NCBI RefSeq assembly: GCF_017592555.1
Contig: NZ_JAGFNS010000008.1
Coordinates: 258,127-322,126 of the forward strand
From: Actinoplanes flavus
GTDB lineage: Bacteria > Actinomycetota > Actinomycetes > Mycobacteriales > Micromonosporaceae
Direction: 5' to 3'
DNA length: 64,000 nt
Positions 51,394 to 60,011 of this stretch are shown in pieces. The translations under genes were made by a program, and so were the position numbers. The notes below the pieces were generated by a model. That model had not been told where the DNA came from, ran no database searches, and was given only the letters and a program-made list of their open reading frames with translations. The first letter of the stretch is position 1; each line of letters begins with the position of its first letter.

Positions 51394-52706
51394 CCGTTGA
51401 TCTCCTTGCGGGCCTCGGTGATGAACCGCTCTCCGGCGGCGGCCGGCTTGAGCCGCCCGAACTCGACCTCGGTGCTGATCGTCTTGAGGATGTTGGTGAG
51501 CTTGCTGGCGCCGACCGGGTACGGGTACGAGGGCGGCAATTTCTCGTTCTGCAACGCGGTGAGGAACTCGGTGGCCCGCTTGTTGTCGGCGTCCAGGTCG
51601 GGCGCGATCTGCTCGGCGATCTTCCGGTTCGGCGGCACGCCGCGGGTGGCACCGGCGACCCGTGCCGCCTCCACGTCGTTGATCAGGAAATTCAGCAGCT
51701 TGAGCGTCTCGTCGGGATGCTTCGAGGTGGCGGCGATCGACCACAGGGCCGGGGTGTCGATGGACTGCCCGCGGCGGGCGGTCTCCCCCGGGATGCGCAG
51801 CATGACGAGATTGCCACCGCACGCCTGGTTGTAGCCGAGCAGGTTGTTCGACGGGATGATCTGCGAGGCGATCGACTTCTTGGCCAGATAGGACTGGGCC
51901 GGTGAGGCGCCGTTGTTCTGGTCGATGAACCCGGCCGGCGGGAACGCCTTGGCGGCGCGCAGGCCCTCGGTCAGTTCGAACCAGGCGGTGATGGTGCCGG
52001 CGGTCGCGCCGAGTCTGCCGTCCGCGGTGAAGAAGTCCTCACCACGCTGGCGGGCGAAGACGAGCAGGTTGGCGACGGTCCACGGTTCGAAGTTGGCGCC
52101 GTAGACCTTGCCGCCGCTGGCCTTGGTGACGGCGGCGGCGAACTCGGAGAGGTCCGCCCAGGTCCAGGTGTCGCCGTCCGGGATGCTCACGCCGTACCGA
52201 TCGGTGATGGCCTTGTCGACGACGAAGCTGATCGTGTTGAGACCGGAGGGCACGCCGAAGATCTGCGGGCCGACCTGGCCGAGCGCCCGGGCCGGCTCGG
52301 TGAGGCCGGTCAGGTCCAGGGCGCCGGCGTGTTTCGCCAGGTCGAGCAGGGTGCCGCGGTCGGCGTACTCGCGGAGGCTGTCGAAGCGCATGGCCATCAG
52401 GTCAGGCGGGTCGCCGGCCGCGAAGCGCGCCGCGAGTTTGTCCTTGTACGGCGAGCTGTCCTGGTATTCGGTGCGCACCCGGATGCCGGGGTTGGCGGTC
52501 TGGAACAGGTCCAGCGATTTCTGGGTGAACTCGGCGCGCTGGGCGTCGCCCCACCACACCATGTTGATCTCGATCCGGCCGTCGTCGTCATCGCCGCCGC
52601 CGAAGCCGCGGCCGCATCCGGGCAGGGTGGCGGCGGTGGCGGCGAGCCCGGCGAGGGTGAGCAGGTGACGCCGGGTGGGCCCGACGGTGGTGCCGATGGT
52701 GTTCAC
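51390..52706 (-). CDS. extracellular solute-binding lipoprotein, sugar ABC importer
   Basis: 438 aa. N-terminus has TRRHLLTLAGLAAT (twin-arginine) and the lipobox TLPGC at residues ~27-31, so a Tat-exported lipoprotein bound to the outer membrane face. SBP family-1 features: INMVWWGDAQRAEFTQKSLD, FEPWTVANLLVFARQ, VMLRIPGETARRGQ and the helical C-terminal WSIAATSKHPDETLKLLNF. Receives pectin-derived sugars and delivers them to the two permeases. GTG 52706 with GGAGG 8 nt upstream. Head gene of the leftward operon. Confidence 0.94.
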   Translation of the reverse strand: MNTIGTTVGPTRRHLLTLAGLAATAATLPGCGRGFGGGDDDDGRIEINMVWWGDAQRAEFTQKSLDLFQTANPGIRVRTEYQDSSPYKDKLAARFAAGDPPDLMAMRFDSLREYADRGTLLDLAKHAGALDLTGLTEPARALGQVGPQIFGVPSGLNTISFVVDKAITDRYGVSIPDGDTWTWADLSEFAAAVTKASGGKVYGANFEPWTVANLLVFARQRGEDFFTADGRLGATAGTITAWFELTEGLRAAKAFPPAGFIDQNNGASPAQSYLAKKSIASQIIPSNNLLGYNQACGGNLVMLRIPGETARRGQSIDTPALWSIAATSKHPDETLKLLNFLINDVEAARVAGATRGVPPNRKIAEQIAPDLDADNKRATEFLTALQNEKLPPSYPYPVGASKLTNILKTISTEVEFGRLKPAAAGERFITEARKEING

Positions 52707-52837
52707 AAAGGTTCCTCCGACCGGCGAGCGGATTTGTTTCAGTGTTTTATCTATCGAGCAGCATCCATGTCAACCGCCTCGCCGGAGTTTGTTTCAGAGG
52801 TTGACTTAAATGCACCGGCGTGGATAGCTTGCCGGGC
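52707..52837. promoter_or_regulatory. divergent promoter of the pectin locus with two candidate ROK operators
   Basis: Rightward: TTGACT (52801-52806), 18-bp spacer, TAGCTT (52825-52830), start point near ATG 52838, so leaderless. Leftward: TTGACA (reverse, 52768-52773) and TAAAAC (52744-52749). TTTGTTTCAG occurs twice as a direct repeat, at 52733-52742 (just after the leftward -10) and 52788-52797 (just before the rightward -35). One factor, most simply the ROK protein encoded at 58450-59742, could govern both operons. Confidence 0.65.
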
Positions 52838-53686
52838 ATGCCGAAGGCTCAGGCACACGAACTCCGCTGCGCCGGCCGGGTCGTCGCCCGGTACGTCTGG
52901 GATCCGCGACTGCCCGCGACCGTCTCCCCCAGGCCCTACCTGCACCCGGTCACCACACTCGGCGGCACCACGGTCACCGGGTTCATGCCCGACGATCACG
53001 TCCACCATCTCGGCGCCAGCATCGCCCTGCCGATCGTCAACAACGTCAACTTCTGGGGCGGCAGTACATATGTAACCGGTCATGGATCAATACGTCTGGA
53101 CAATCATGGCCGCCAAGACCACCACCGCTGGCTGCACCGTGACGACGGCCGTGCCGAACACGAGCTGCACTGGACCGGTCGCGACGGCGTCACCCTGGTC
53201 CGTGAGCGGCGTGCCCTGACCGTTCGGCAGCTCACCCACGACGCCTGGATGCTGCGCGTCATCTTCACTCTGACCAGCGCGGACGGCACCACCCTGGAAA
53301 TCGACAGCCCGGCCGCCCGGGGCCGGGAAGGCGCCGGGTACGGCGGATTCTTCTGGCGCGCGCCGGCCGGTCTCGACCGGGTGCACGCCTACGGCCGCGA
53401 CACCGACGGCGACGTGCACGGCAACCGCGACCCGTGGGTGGTTCTCAGCGGCCACCGTGACGGCGGCGCCCCGTGGACCCTGATCTTCCTGGCCGACGAG
53501 AAGGACCCCTGGTTCGTGCGGTCCGCCGACTACGCCGGCGTGTGTTCGGCGATCGCCTGGAAACGGCTCACGATCGCACCCGGCGGCACCCTCACCCGGC
53601 GCCTCTCCGTGGTCATCGCCGACGGCCCACCCAGCAGCGCCATCACCGACACCGCGACGGCGGCCATCCGCGAGGAGCCGGCATGA
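52838..53686 (+). CDS. PmoA-like (DUF6807) family protein
   Basis: 282 aa. LHPVTTLGGTTVTGFMPDDH, VHHLGASIALPIVNNVNFW and GGSTYV are characteristic of the PF14100-type 'PmoA' family found in polysaccharide and sugar-acid loci; despite the name it has no link to methane monooxygenase. Histidines in DDHVHHLG and DNHGRQDHHRW could bind a metal. No signal peptide, so cytosolic; likely acts on an imported sugar derivative. Biochemical role unproven. Shares ~45% of its sequence pattern with the paralogue at 57608. Start ATG 52838 directly after the -10; first gene of the rightward operon. Confidence 0.85.
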   Translation: MPKAQAHELRCAGRVVARYVWDPRLPATVSPRPYLHPVTTLGGTTVTGFMPDDHVHHLGASIALPIVNNVNFWGGSTYVTGHGSIRLDNHGRQDHHRWLHRDDGRAEHELHWTGRDGVTLVRERRALTVRQLTHDAWMLRVIFTLTSADGTTLEIDSPAARGREGAGYGGFFWRAPAGLDRVHAYGRDTDGDVHGNRDPWVVLSGHRDGGAPWTLIFLADEKDPWFVRSADYAGVCSAIAWKRLTIAPGGTLTRRLSVVIADGPPSSAITDTATAAIREEPA

Positions 53687-55167
53687 CACACCGATTCCAC
53701 AACCCGATCCTGTACGCCGATTGGCCCGACCCGGACGTCATCCGCCACGGCGACGACTTCTACCTGGTCGCGTCCAGCTTCAACCGGGTTCCCGGGTTGC
53801 CGTTGCTGCACTCCACCAACCTCGTCGACTGGCGGATCATCGGCCACGCGCTGACCCGGCTGGTTCCCGGCGAGCACTACCGCGTACCCAGGCCGGGTTG
53901 CGGAGTCTGGGCGCCGTCGCTGCGCCTGCACGATGGCCGGTTCTGGATCTGCTACCCGGATCCGGACTTCGGTGTCTACGTGACCACCGCCGCCGACCCG
54001 GCCGGTGAGTGGAGCCCGCCCCGGCTCGTCCTGCCCGGCCGGGGACTGATCGATCCGTGCCCGCTGTGGGACGACGACGGCAGCGCCTACCTGGTGCACG
54101 GCTGGGCGAAAAGCCGGTGCGGGTTCAACAACCGGCTCACCGCCCACCGGATGGCCCCGGATCTCAGCCGGCCCCTCGGCGACGGGGTGCTGATCGTCGA
54201 CGGGGACGCCATCGGAGGCTGCCGCACCCTCGAGGGTCCCAAGTGGTACCGGCGCGACGGCTGGTACTGGATCTTCGCCCCCGGCGGCGGCGTGGCGAAC
54301 GGCTGGCAGTACGCGATGCGCTCCCGGCACGTGTTCGGCCCCTACGAGCCGCGGATCGTGCTCGCTCAGGGCGACAGCGACGTCAACGGGCCGCATCAGG
54401 GCGCCTGGGTCGACACGCCGGGCGGCGAGGACTGGTTCGTGCATTTCCAGGACCGGGAGGCGTACGGGCGGATCACCCACCTGCAGCCGATGACCTGGGT
54501 GGACGGCTGGCCGGAAATCGGCGACCACGGCACACCGGTACGCGCGCACCGCACCCCGGACGGCCTGCCCCGGGTGCCGGTCACCTTGGCGACCAGCGAC
54601 ACCTTCCCACGCGGACGGCCCGGTCCGCAGTGGAGCTGGTCGGCCAACCCGTCGCCGGGGTGGATCGTCGATCACCCCGGTGACGGGTTGCGCCTCGCCT
54701 GCGTTCCCGGTGGCAAGGATCTGCGTACCGCCCCGAACCTGCTGGGCCAGCCGCTGACCGGACCCCACCTGCGCGCCGAGACGACACTGCGGCTCAGCGG
54801 CGGGGATTGCGCGCGAGGCGGGGTCACGGTGCTCGGGCGCACATACGCCTGGTTCGGGCTGGAGAAGACGCCCGGCGGAACCCGGCTGACCTGCCGGATC
54901 GCCGAAGCCGACGGCGAGGCGGAGAAGGACGCGGCGGCGCCCGTCACGGTTCCGGACGAGGCCGGGGTGCGCCTCGCCGTGACCGTGACCGACGGAGTGG
55001 TGACCGGGTTCGCCGCCGAGTACGGCGGTGAGCGGTGGGAGTGCGGCCTACCGTTCACCGCCACCCCGGGTGGCTGGATCGGCGCGACCGTCGCCCTTTT
55101 CGCCATCGGCCCGGACGGGCACGCCGACTTCACCTACTTTCACGCCACCACCTCGGAGCGGAAATGA
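53683..55167 (+). CDS. glycoside hydrolase family 43 (beta-xylosidase/arabinofuranosidase type)
   Basis: 494 aa. GH43 five-bladed propeller in the first ~310 residues: NPILYADWPDPDVIRHGDDF (catalytic-base Asp in DPD), GLIDPCPLWDDDGSAYLVHG (pKa-modulating Asp), and GCRTLEGPKWYRR (general acid Glu). The last ~185 residues form the concanavalin-like C-terminal domain of large GH43 xylosidases (FPRGRPGPQWSWSANPSPG, GVTVLGRTYAWFGLE). No signal peptide, so it probably trims imported oligosaccharides, such as arabinan or xylan side chains of pectin. ATGA overlap with the gene before and after. Confidence 0.94.
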   Translation: MTHRFHNPILYADWPDPDVIRHGDDFYLVASSFNRVPGLPLLHSTNLVDWRIIGHALTRLVPGEHYRVPRPGCGVWAPSLRLHDGRFWICYPDPDFGVYVTTAADPAGEWSPPRLVLPGRGLIDPCPLWDDDGSAYLVHGWAKSRCGFNNRLTAHRMAPDLSRPLGDGVLIVDGDAIGGCRTLEGPKWYRRDGWYWIFAPGGGVANGWQYAMRSRHVFGPYEPRIVLAQGDSDVNGPHQGAWVDTPGGEDWFVHFQDREAYGRITHLQPMTWVDGWPEIGDHGTPVRAHRTPDGLPRVPVTLATSDTFPRGRPGPQWSWSANPSPGWIVDHPGDGLRLACVPGGKDLRTAPNLLGQPLTGPHLRAETTLRLSGGDCARGGVTVLGRTYAWFGLEKTPGGTRLTCRIAEADGEAEKDAAAPVTVPDEAGVRLAVTVTDGVVTGFAAEYGGERWECGLPFTATPGGWIGATVALFAIGPDGHADFTYFHATTSERK

Positions 55168-57554
55168 TCATCGCCGTAGTGCTCGCCGCGGTGGCGGCCA
55201 TCGTCCCGGTGAGCGCCGCCGGCCCTTCCATCGTGGCCGCCACCACCGGCGGCAACGTGGCCGACGGGCCCGAGGGTCACGCCAGGGGCGGCGTGACCAC
55301 CAGCTTCGCCACGGCCACCGGCGGTGGCCTGGCCGCCCCAGCCGCAGACTTCGTCGCGACCGCCACCAACAGTGGCTCGGCCGCGGGATTGGTCAGGAGC
55401 GCCACCAACAGCGACGTGGCCGCAGAACTGGTCACGAGCCCCACCAACAGCGACACGGCCGCAGAACTGGTCACGAGCCCCACCGGCGGCGGCGCGGGCG
55501 CAGGACTGGTCACAGGCCCCACCAACAGTGGCGCGGCCGACGGCTTTGGCGCGGGCACCACCGGTGGCGGCGCGGGCGTCACGGTTCGCGCCACCACGTT
55601 CGAGCAGCTCCGGGCGTTTGCCGCGGCGGCGGATCCGCTGGTCGTCCAGGTGGTGGGCAGCATCCGGGTCGATCCGTTCGGTGACATGATCCCGGTCGCC
55701 TCGGACAAGACGATCATCGGTGCCGGACCGGGTGCGGAGATCGTCGGTGGTGGCCTGTTCCTCAACGGCACGCACAACGTGATCATTCGGAACCTGACGA
55801 TTCGCGACTCCTACATCCCCGGCGACTTCGACGGCAAGAGCTCCGCCAACGACAACGACGGCATCCGCCTCGACGCCGCCGATCATGTCTGGATCGACCA
55901 CACCAGGATCGAACGTGTCGGCGACGGCGGTATCGACATCCGCAAGGACAGCGATCACGTCACCCTGTCCTGGAACATCGTCGGCGACATCAACAAGGCA
56001 CTCGGCGTCGGATGGACACCGAACGTATTGACTAGATTGACTGCACATCACAACTGGATCCGCAATACCGTTCAACGCAACTGGAGTATCGACAACACGG
56101 CCGCCGCGCACCTCTACAACAACTATCTGGAGAACGTGACCCAGTACGGCACGATGAGTCGCAACAACGCCCGGGTGCTCGTCGAGGACAGCGTGTTCGA
56201 GCAGGTCAATGACCCGCTGGTCGTCCATGGCACCGCCGCCGGGCTCGCGCAGAGACGGAACCTCTTCACCGGGACGACCGGACGGGCCGACCAGGCGGGC
56301 GAGGCGTTCGAGCTGCCCTACGCCTACTCCCCCGACCCCGCCCGCCGGGTCAAGGACCTGGTCACCCGCCATGCCGGGCCACAGTGGACGTCCCCGTCCA
56401 CACCGTCGACGATCACGGTGGCACTGGACGGCAGCGGCGACTACGGCAGTCTGCTGGCGGCGCTCGGCGCCACCCGTGACGCTCGTGAGCCGGTGACCGT
56501 CCGGGTGACGCCGGGCTACTACCGGGAGCAGGTGAGGGTGTGGCCCAGCCAGGCGAACGTCACCATCGCCGGGCCCGCCGACGCGGTCATCGCCTACGAC
56601 CTGGACTCGGGTGGGCAGAAGTTCTACGGCGGGCCACTCGGGGACGACGCGGCCACGCTCACGCTGCTCGGCGAGGGCACGACGGTTCGGGGGCTGACCG
56701 TCACCGGCACCGCGGCGCCCGCTGTCCGGGCCGCCGGTGACCGCACGGTTCTCGCCGGCACCCGGCTGACCGGGTTCCTGGCCGGCCACGGGCGCAGCTA
56801 CCTGCGGGACTGCACGGTCGCCGGCGGCGGGGACCTGATCACCGGGACGGCCGTGGCGGTTCTCGACCGGTGCACCATCAATCCGGCCAGCGGCGCGAGC
56901 GTCACCGCGGTGGCCACGCCCGCGCGTCAGCCGTACGGAATCCTGGTTGTCAGATCGATCGTCGGCCGCGGCCCGGAAACCGCAACCGAACCTCTCGGCC
57001 GGACCGGGCAGATTGTCCGTGATTCCGCCATCGCGGAAGCGGAAACCGCTCTCCTCGGCGGGACCAAGCAGATCATCGGCCAACCCTGCACCGCGCAAAC
57101 CACAACTGACCGCCCAGGCCCGACCAGGCAGACCGTCCGCAAATCCGCCATCACGGAAACGGAAACCACTCTCCTCCGCCGGACCAAGCAGATCATCGGC
57201 CAACCCTGCACCGCGCAAACCACAACTGACCGCCCAGGCCCGACCAGGCAGACCGTCCGCAAATCCGCCATCACGGAAACCAGAACCGTTCTCCTCGGCC
57301 AGATCGGGCAGATCATCCGCGAATCCGCCACCGCGGAAAGCGGAACCGTTCTTCTTGGCCGGACCGGGCAGGTGGTGGTGCGCGAATCCGAGCTCGGCCC
57401 GCGGATCGCCGCCGAGCCCTGGCTTGCCGGAAGCGGGCGGTTCGGCGAGTACGCCAACACCGGGCCCGGCAGCGGCCGCCCGGAGTTGACCCGCGAACAG
57501 GCGCGGCGGTACACGGTCGGCGCGTACCTCGGCGGCTGGCGTCCCCGAACCTGA
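55164..57554 (+). CDS. secreted pectate lyase (PL1) joined to a degenerate pectinesterase-like domain
   Basis: 796 aa, two modules. Signal peptide 1-20 (IAVVLAAVAAIVPVSAAG), then a ~110-residue Gly/Ala/Thr linker with five 13-residue repeats (xTNSxxAAELVTS type). PL1 domain ~140-400: DKTIIGAGPGAEIVGGG, NVIIRNLTIRD, DGIRLDAADHVWIDHTRI and LGVGWTPNVLTRLTAHHN, intact. From ~420 a CE8-like beta-helix (ALDGSGDYGSLLAALGA; YYREQVRV) that has lost the CE8 catalytic Gln-Asp and Asp motifs (GHGRSYLRDC and DLITGT instead), so it is likely a non-catalytic pectin-binding or structural module. At its LGR(P)W position six 60-bp repeats are inserted (56994-57353). Third gene of the operon. Confidence 0.9.
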   Translation: MIIAVVLAAVAAIVPVSAAGPSIVAATTGGNVADGPEGHARGGVTTSFATATGGGLAAPAADFVATATNSGSAAGLVRSATNSDVAAELVTSPTNSDTAAELVTSPTGGGAGAGLVTGPTNSGAADGFGAGTTGGGAGVTVRATTFEQLRAFAAAADPLVVQVVGSIRVDPFGDMIPVASDKTIIGAGPGAEIVGGGLFLNGTHNVIIRNLTIRDSYIPGDFDGKSSANDNDGIRLDAADHVWIDHTRIERVGDGGIDIRKDSDHVTLSWNIVGDINKALGVGWTPNVLTRLTAHHNWIRNTVQRNWSIDNTAAAHLYNNYLENVTQYGTMSRNNARVLVEDSVFEQVNDPLVVHGTAAGLAQRRNLFTGTTGRADQAGEAFELPYAYSPDPARRVKDLVTRHAGPQWTSPSTPSTITVALDGSGDYGSLLAALGATRDAREPVTVRVTPGYYREQVRVWPSQANVTIAGPADAVIAYDLDSGGQKFYGGPLGDDAATLTLLGEGTTVRGLTVTGTAAPAVRAAGDRTVLAGTRLTGFLAGHGRSYLRDCTVAGGGDLITGTAVAVLDRCTINPASGASVTAVATPARQPYGILVVRSIVGRGPETATEPLGRTGQIVRDSAIAEAETALLGGTKQIIGQPCTAQTTTDRPGPTRQTVRKSAITETETTLLRRTKQIIGQPCTAQTTTDRPGPTRQTVRKSAITETRTVLLGQIGQIIRESATAESGTVLLGRTGQVVVRESELGPRIAAEPWLAGSGRFGEYANTGPGSGRPELTREQARRYTVGAYLGGWRPRT
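56994..57353 (+). repeat. six in-frame 60-bp repeats inside the pectinesterase-like domain
   Basis: Units start at 56994, 57054, 57114, 57174, 57234 and 57294, each 20 codons, followed at 57354 by a seventh LGRTGQ. Units 2-3 and 4-5 are near-identical 120-bp doublets. All keep the reading frame and the position matches the LGRPW turn of CE8 enzymes. Confidence 0.95.
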
Positions 57555-57607
57555 TCAGCCTCATGACTATCCTGCTGGGGAATCGACCGACCAGCCCGGA
57601 GGCAGCC

Positions 57608-58453
57608 GTGACCGGTGACGCCCCTGCGACCCTGCGTCTCGCCGACCAGGTCGTCGCCGAGTACATGTGGCGTCCCGATCTGCCCGTGGCCCTGTCGCCC
57701 CGGCCGTACCTGCATCCGGTTCGCACGCTTGGCGGGATCTGTGTCACCGAGCTGATGCCCGCCTCGCACCGCCACCATCTGGGTGTCAGTGTCGCGGTCG
57801 CGGAGGTGGACGGCGCCAACTTCTGGGGCGGCCGCACCTTCATTCCGGGGCACGGTCCCGCCTGGCTCGACAACCACGGCACCCAGGCGCACGCCCGCTG
57901 GCTGCGGCGCACCCCCGCACAGATCGGCCACGCCCTGCACTGGACCGGCATCGACGGCGCTCTGCTGCTGACCGAACGGCGCGAGATCTCCGCCCGGCGG
58001 CTCGCCGACGACGCGTGGATGCTCGACTTCGGGTTCACGCTCTCCAACGCCGCCGACCGGGACATGCCGGTCCGTAGTCCCGCGGTTCACGGTCGGCCGG
58101 GCGCGGGTTACGGCGGCTTCTTCTGGCGGGCGCCCACCCCGGACGCGCCGGTCCGGATCGACGCGGAGGCGGGTTCCGGTGTGGAGGCGGTACACGGGCG
58201 TACGTCCCGCTGGTTGTCGGTGCACGGCGGCGCGTGGACGCTCGTCTTCATCGGCGGGACCGAGCGGACCCGGTCCGACCGCTGGTTCGTCCGCACCCGC
58301 GACTATCTGGGGATCGGATCGGCGCTGTCGTGGGACGAGCCACTCGTACTGTCTCCCGGTTCGGCGCTGACCCGGCGGATAGTCACGGTGATCGCCGACG
58401 GCACGCTCTCGCCGGATCGGGCCGCCGCCTATGCCGACGAACTGGCGTCATGA
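57608..58453 (+). CDS. second PmoA-like (DUF6807) family protein
   Basis: 281 aa, paralogue of the 52838 protein with the same landmarks: RPYLHPVRTLGGICVTELMP, HHLGVSVAVAEVDGANFWG, GYGGFFWRAPTP and the late LTRRIVTVIADG. GTG 57608 is preferred over ATG 57563 because GGAGG lies 5-6 nt before it. Cytosolic. Two family members in one sugar operon suggest a two-step or hetero-oligomeric role, which is inference. Stop overlaps the ROK start by 4 bp. Confidence 0.86.
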   Translation: MTGDAPATLRLADQVVAEYMWRPDLPVALSPRPYLHPVRTLGGICVTELMPASHRHHLGVSVAVAEVDGANFWGGRTFIPGHGPAWLDNHGTQAHARWLRRTPAQIGHALHWTGIDGALLLTERREISARRLADDAWMLDFGFTLSNAADRDMPVRSPAVHGRPGAGYGGFFWRAPTPDAPVRIDAEAGSGVEAVHGRTSRWLSVHGGAWTLVFIGGTERTRSDRWFVRTRDYLGIGSALSWDEPLVLSPGSALTRRIVTVIADGTLSPDRAAAYADELAS

Positions 58454-59742
58454 CCCGCCCGGTGCACCGGGTCGCGCCCGCCACCGACACGCCCGTCCGG
58501 CAGGACAGCCTCCGCGCCCACAATCTCATCCTCACGTTCCGGCAGATCGTCGGCGCTCCTGTCCCGATTTCGCGGATCGAGCTGGCGGCGGCCACCGGCC
58601 TGACCCGCCCGACGATCTCCCGCATCGTCGACGAGCTGCTCACCGCGGGCCTGGTCGTGGAGGCGGCGCCGGCACGGTCTGGCAACAGCGGCCGTCCCCG
58701 AGTGGGTTTGAGCCTCGCGCGGACCGGTCCGGCCGGTCTGGGCCTCGACATCCGCGCGGACAGCCTTTCGGTCTGCGTCGTCGACCTCACCGGGTCGGTT
58801 CGCCACCTCGACTTCGCCCCGCACGGCCCGTTCCCGGACCACGGCCTGGACCGTCAGCCCGTCGCCGGCTTCGACCGGGCTCCTGCTGAAGGGCGGAGCC
58901 TGGATCCGCAGGACACGCTGCGGAGTCTGGCCACCATGGCCGGGAAGGCGATCCGCACGGCGATGGCCGAGAACCTGACCGTCGTGGGGGCCACTCTGGC
59001 CGTACCGGGGCCGGTCGACGGCGGCATAGTCCGTTTCGCTCCCACGTTGGGCTGGCGGGATGTCGACGCAGGCGGGATTCTTGCCGCGCTGATCGGCACC
59101 GAGGACCTGCCGGTCGGCGTCGACAACGACGCCGGGCTGGCCGCGCTCGGCGAGCTCTACGCGGGCGGCCCCGAACTGCGCGACTTCGTCTGCGTGAGCG
59201 GCGAGTTCGACATCGGCGCCGGCCTGGTCCTCGGCGGGGTCCCGCTGGGCGGCTCGCGCGGCTGGGGCGGCGAACTCGGCCACGTCATGGTCGACAGCGC
59301 CGGCCCGGCATGCGCGTGCGGGGCCACCGGATGCCTGCAGTGCTACGCCGGTCTGCAACGCATCATCGACGCCTCCCCGCATCTGCCACCCTCACCGCAA
59401 CAGCCGGCCGTCGCCATCGACACCCTAGTCTCGAACGGTTCCCCGGAGATCCTGGCCGCCCTGAACCGGGCTGCCTCCGCCCTGGGCACCGCCGTGTCCG
59501 CCCTGGTCAACCTGGTCAACGTGGACACCGTGCTGCTGGGCGGCAGCTACTCCCTGCTGACCTCGTGGCTGACCGACGGCATCGACCGCGAGCTCCGCAG
59601 CCGCGTCCTCACCGCCCGCTGGTCCCCCATCGAGGTCCGCCCCGCCCAGCTGGGCCCGGACGCCGCGGTGATCGGTGCGGCCTTGCAGGCCATCGACCAG
59701 GTGCGGCGAGACCCCAACCCTTGGCTCGCCCGCCGCGGTTGA
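58450..59742 (+). CDS. ROK-family transcriptional regulator
   Basis: 430 aa. N-terminal winged HTH (SRIELAAATGLTRPTISRIV recognition) followed by the ROK sugar-kinase-like fold: GLGLDIRADSLSVCVVDLTG (phosphate-1), AVPGPVDGGIV, VGVDNDAGLAALGE, GGSRGWGGELGH (metal/sugar His), and CACGATGCLQCYAG (zinc-binding Cys cluster). It should bind a monosaccharide or derivative and release or engage DNA. The last gene of the rightward operon; candidate operators lie in the 52707-52837 region. Confidence 0.94.
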   Translation: MTRPVHRVAPATDTPVRQDSLRAHNLILTFRQIVGAPVPISRIELAAATGLTRPTISRIVDELLTAGLVVEAAPARSGNSGRPRVGLSLARTGPAGLGLDIRADSLSVCVVDLTGSVRHLDFAPHGPFPDHGLDRQPVAGFDRAPAEGRSLDPQDTLRSLATMAGKAIRTAMAENLTVVGATLAVPGPVDGGIVRFAPTLGWRDVDAGGILAALIGTEDLPVGVDNDAGLAALGELYAGGPELRDFVCVSGEFDIGAGLVLGGVPLGGSRGWGGELGHVMVDSAGPACACGATGCLQCYAGLQRIIDASPHLPPSPQQPAVAIDTLVSNGSPEILAALNRAASALGTAVSALVNLVNVDTVLLGGSYSLLTSWLTDGIDRELRSRVLTARWSPIEVRPAQLGPDAAVIGAALQAIDQVRRDPNPWLARRG

Positions 59743-59749
59743 CCTTTCA

Positions 59750-59912
59750 CCGGTACGGGGTGAGGCCGCTTTCCGGCACGGGGTAAGACCGCTTACCAGT
59801 ACGCGGGGTGAGACCGCTTACCGGTACGGGGTGAGACCGCTTACCCGCACCAGGTGAGACCGCTTACCGGCACGGGGTGAGACCGCTTACCGGTACGGGT
59901 GAGGTCGCGCCG
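59750..59912. repeat. seven-unit 23-bp tandem repeat
   Basis: Units start at 59750, 59773, 59796, 59821, 59844, 59867 and 59890, each with GTGAGACCGCTTACC-type sequence preceded by GGTACGG or GGCACGG. Spacing 23 bp (one of 25). No gene, no spacers of varying sequence. It occupies the 269-bp gap after the ROK gene. Confidence 0.93.
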
Positions 59913-60011
59913 TCATGACCTGACCGGCCCGCCGGGTCAGCGCCCCGTCGGACGATCGGCCACGCGAGCGATCGCGGCCGGTGTGGGGTTTCGCCTGGTT
60001 GGCGTGATCTC

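Noticed and set aside
52838..53686. Methane monooxygenase subunit from the 'PmoA' name
   Set aside because: The PF14100-type family is unrelated to membrane methane monooxygenase; no membrane helices and a sugar-locus context.
59750..59912. CRISPR-like array of 23-bp repeats
   Set aside because: No spacers between units and no cas genes; it is a plain tandem repeat.
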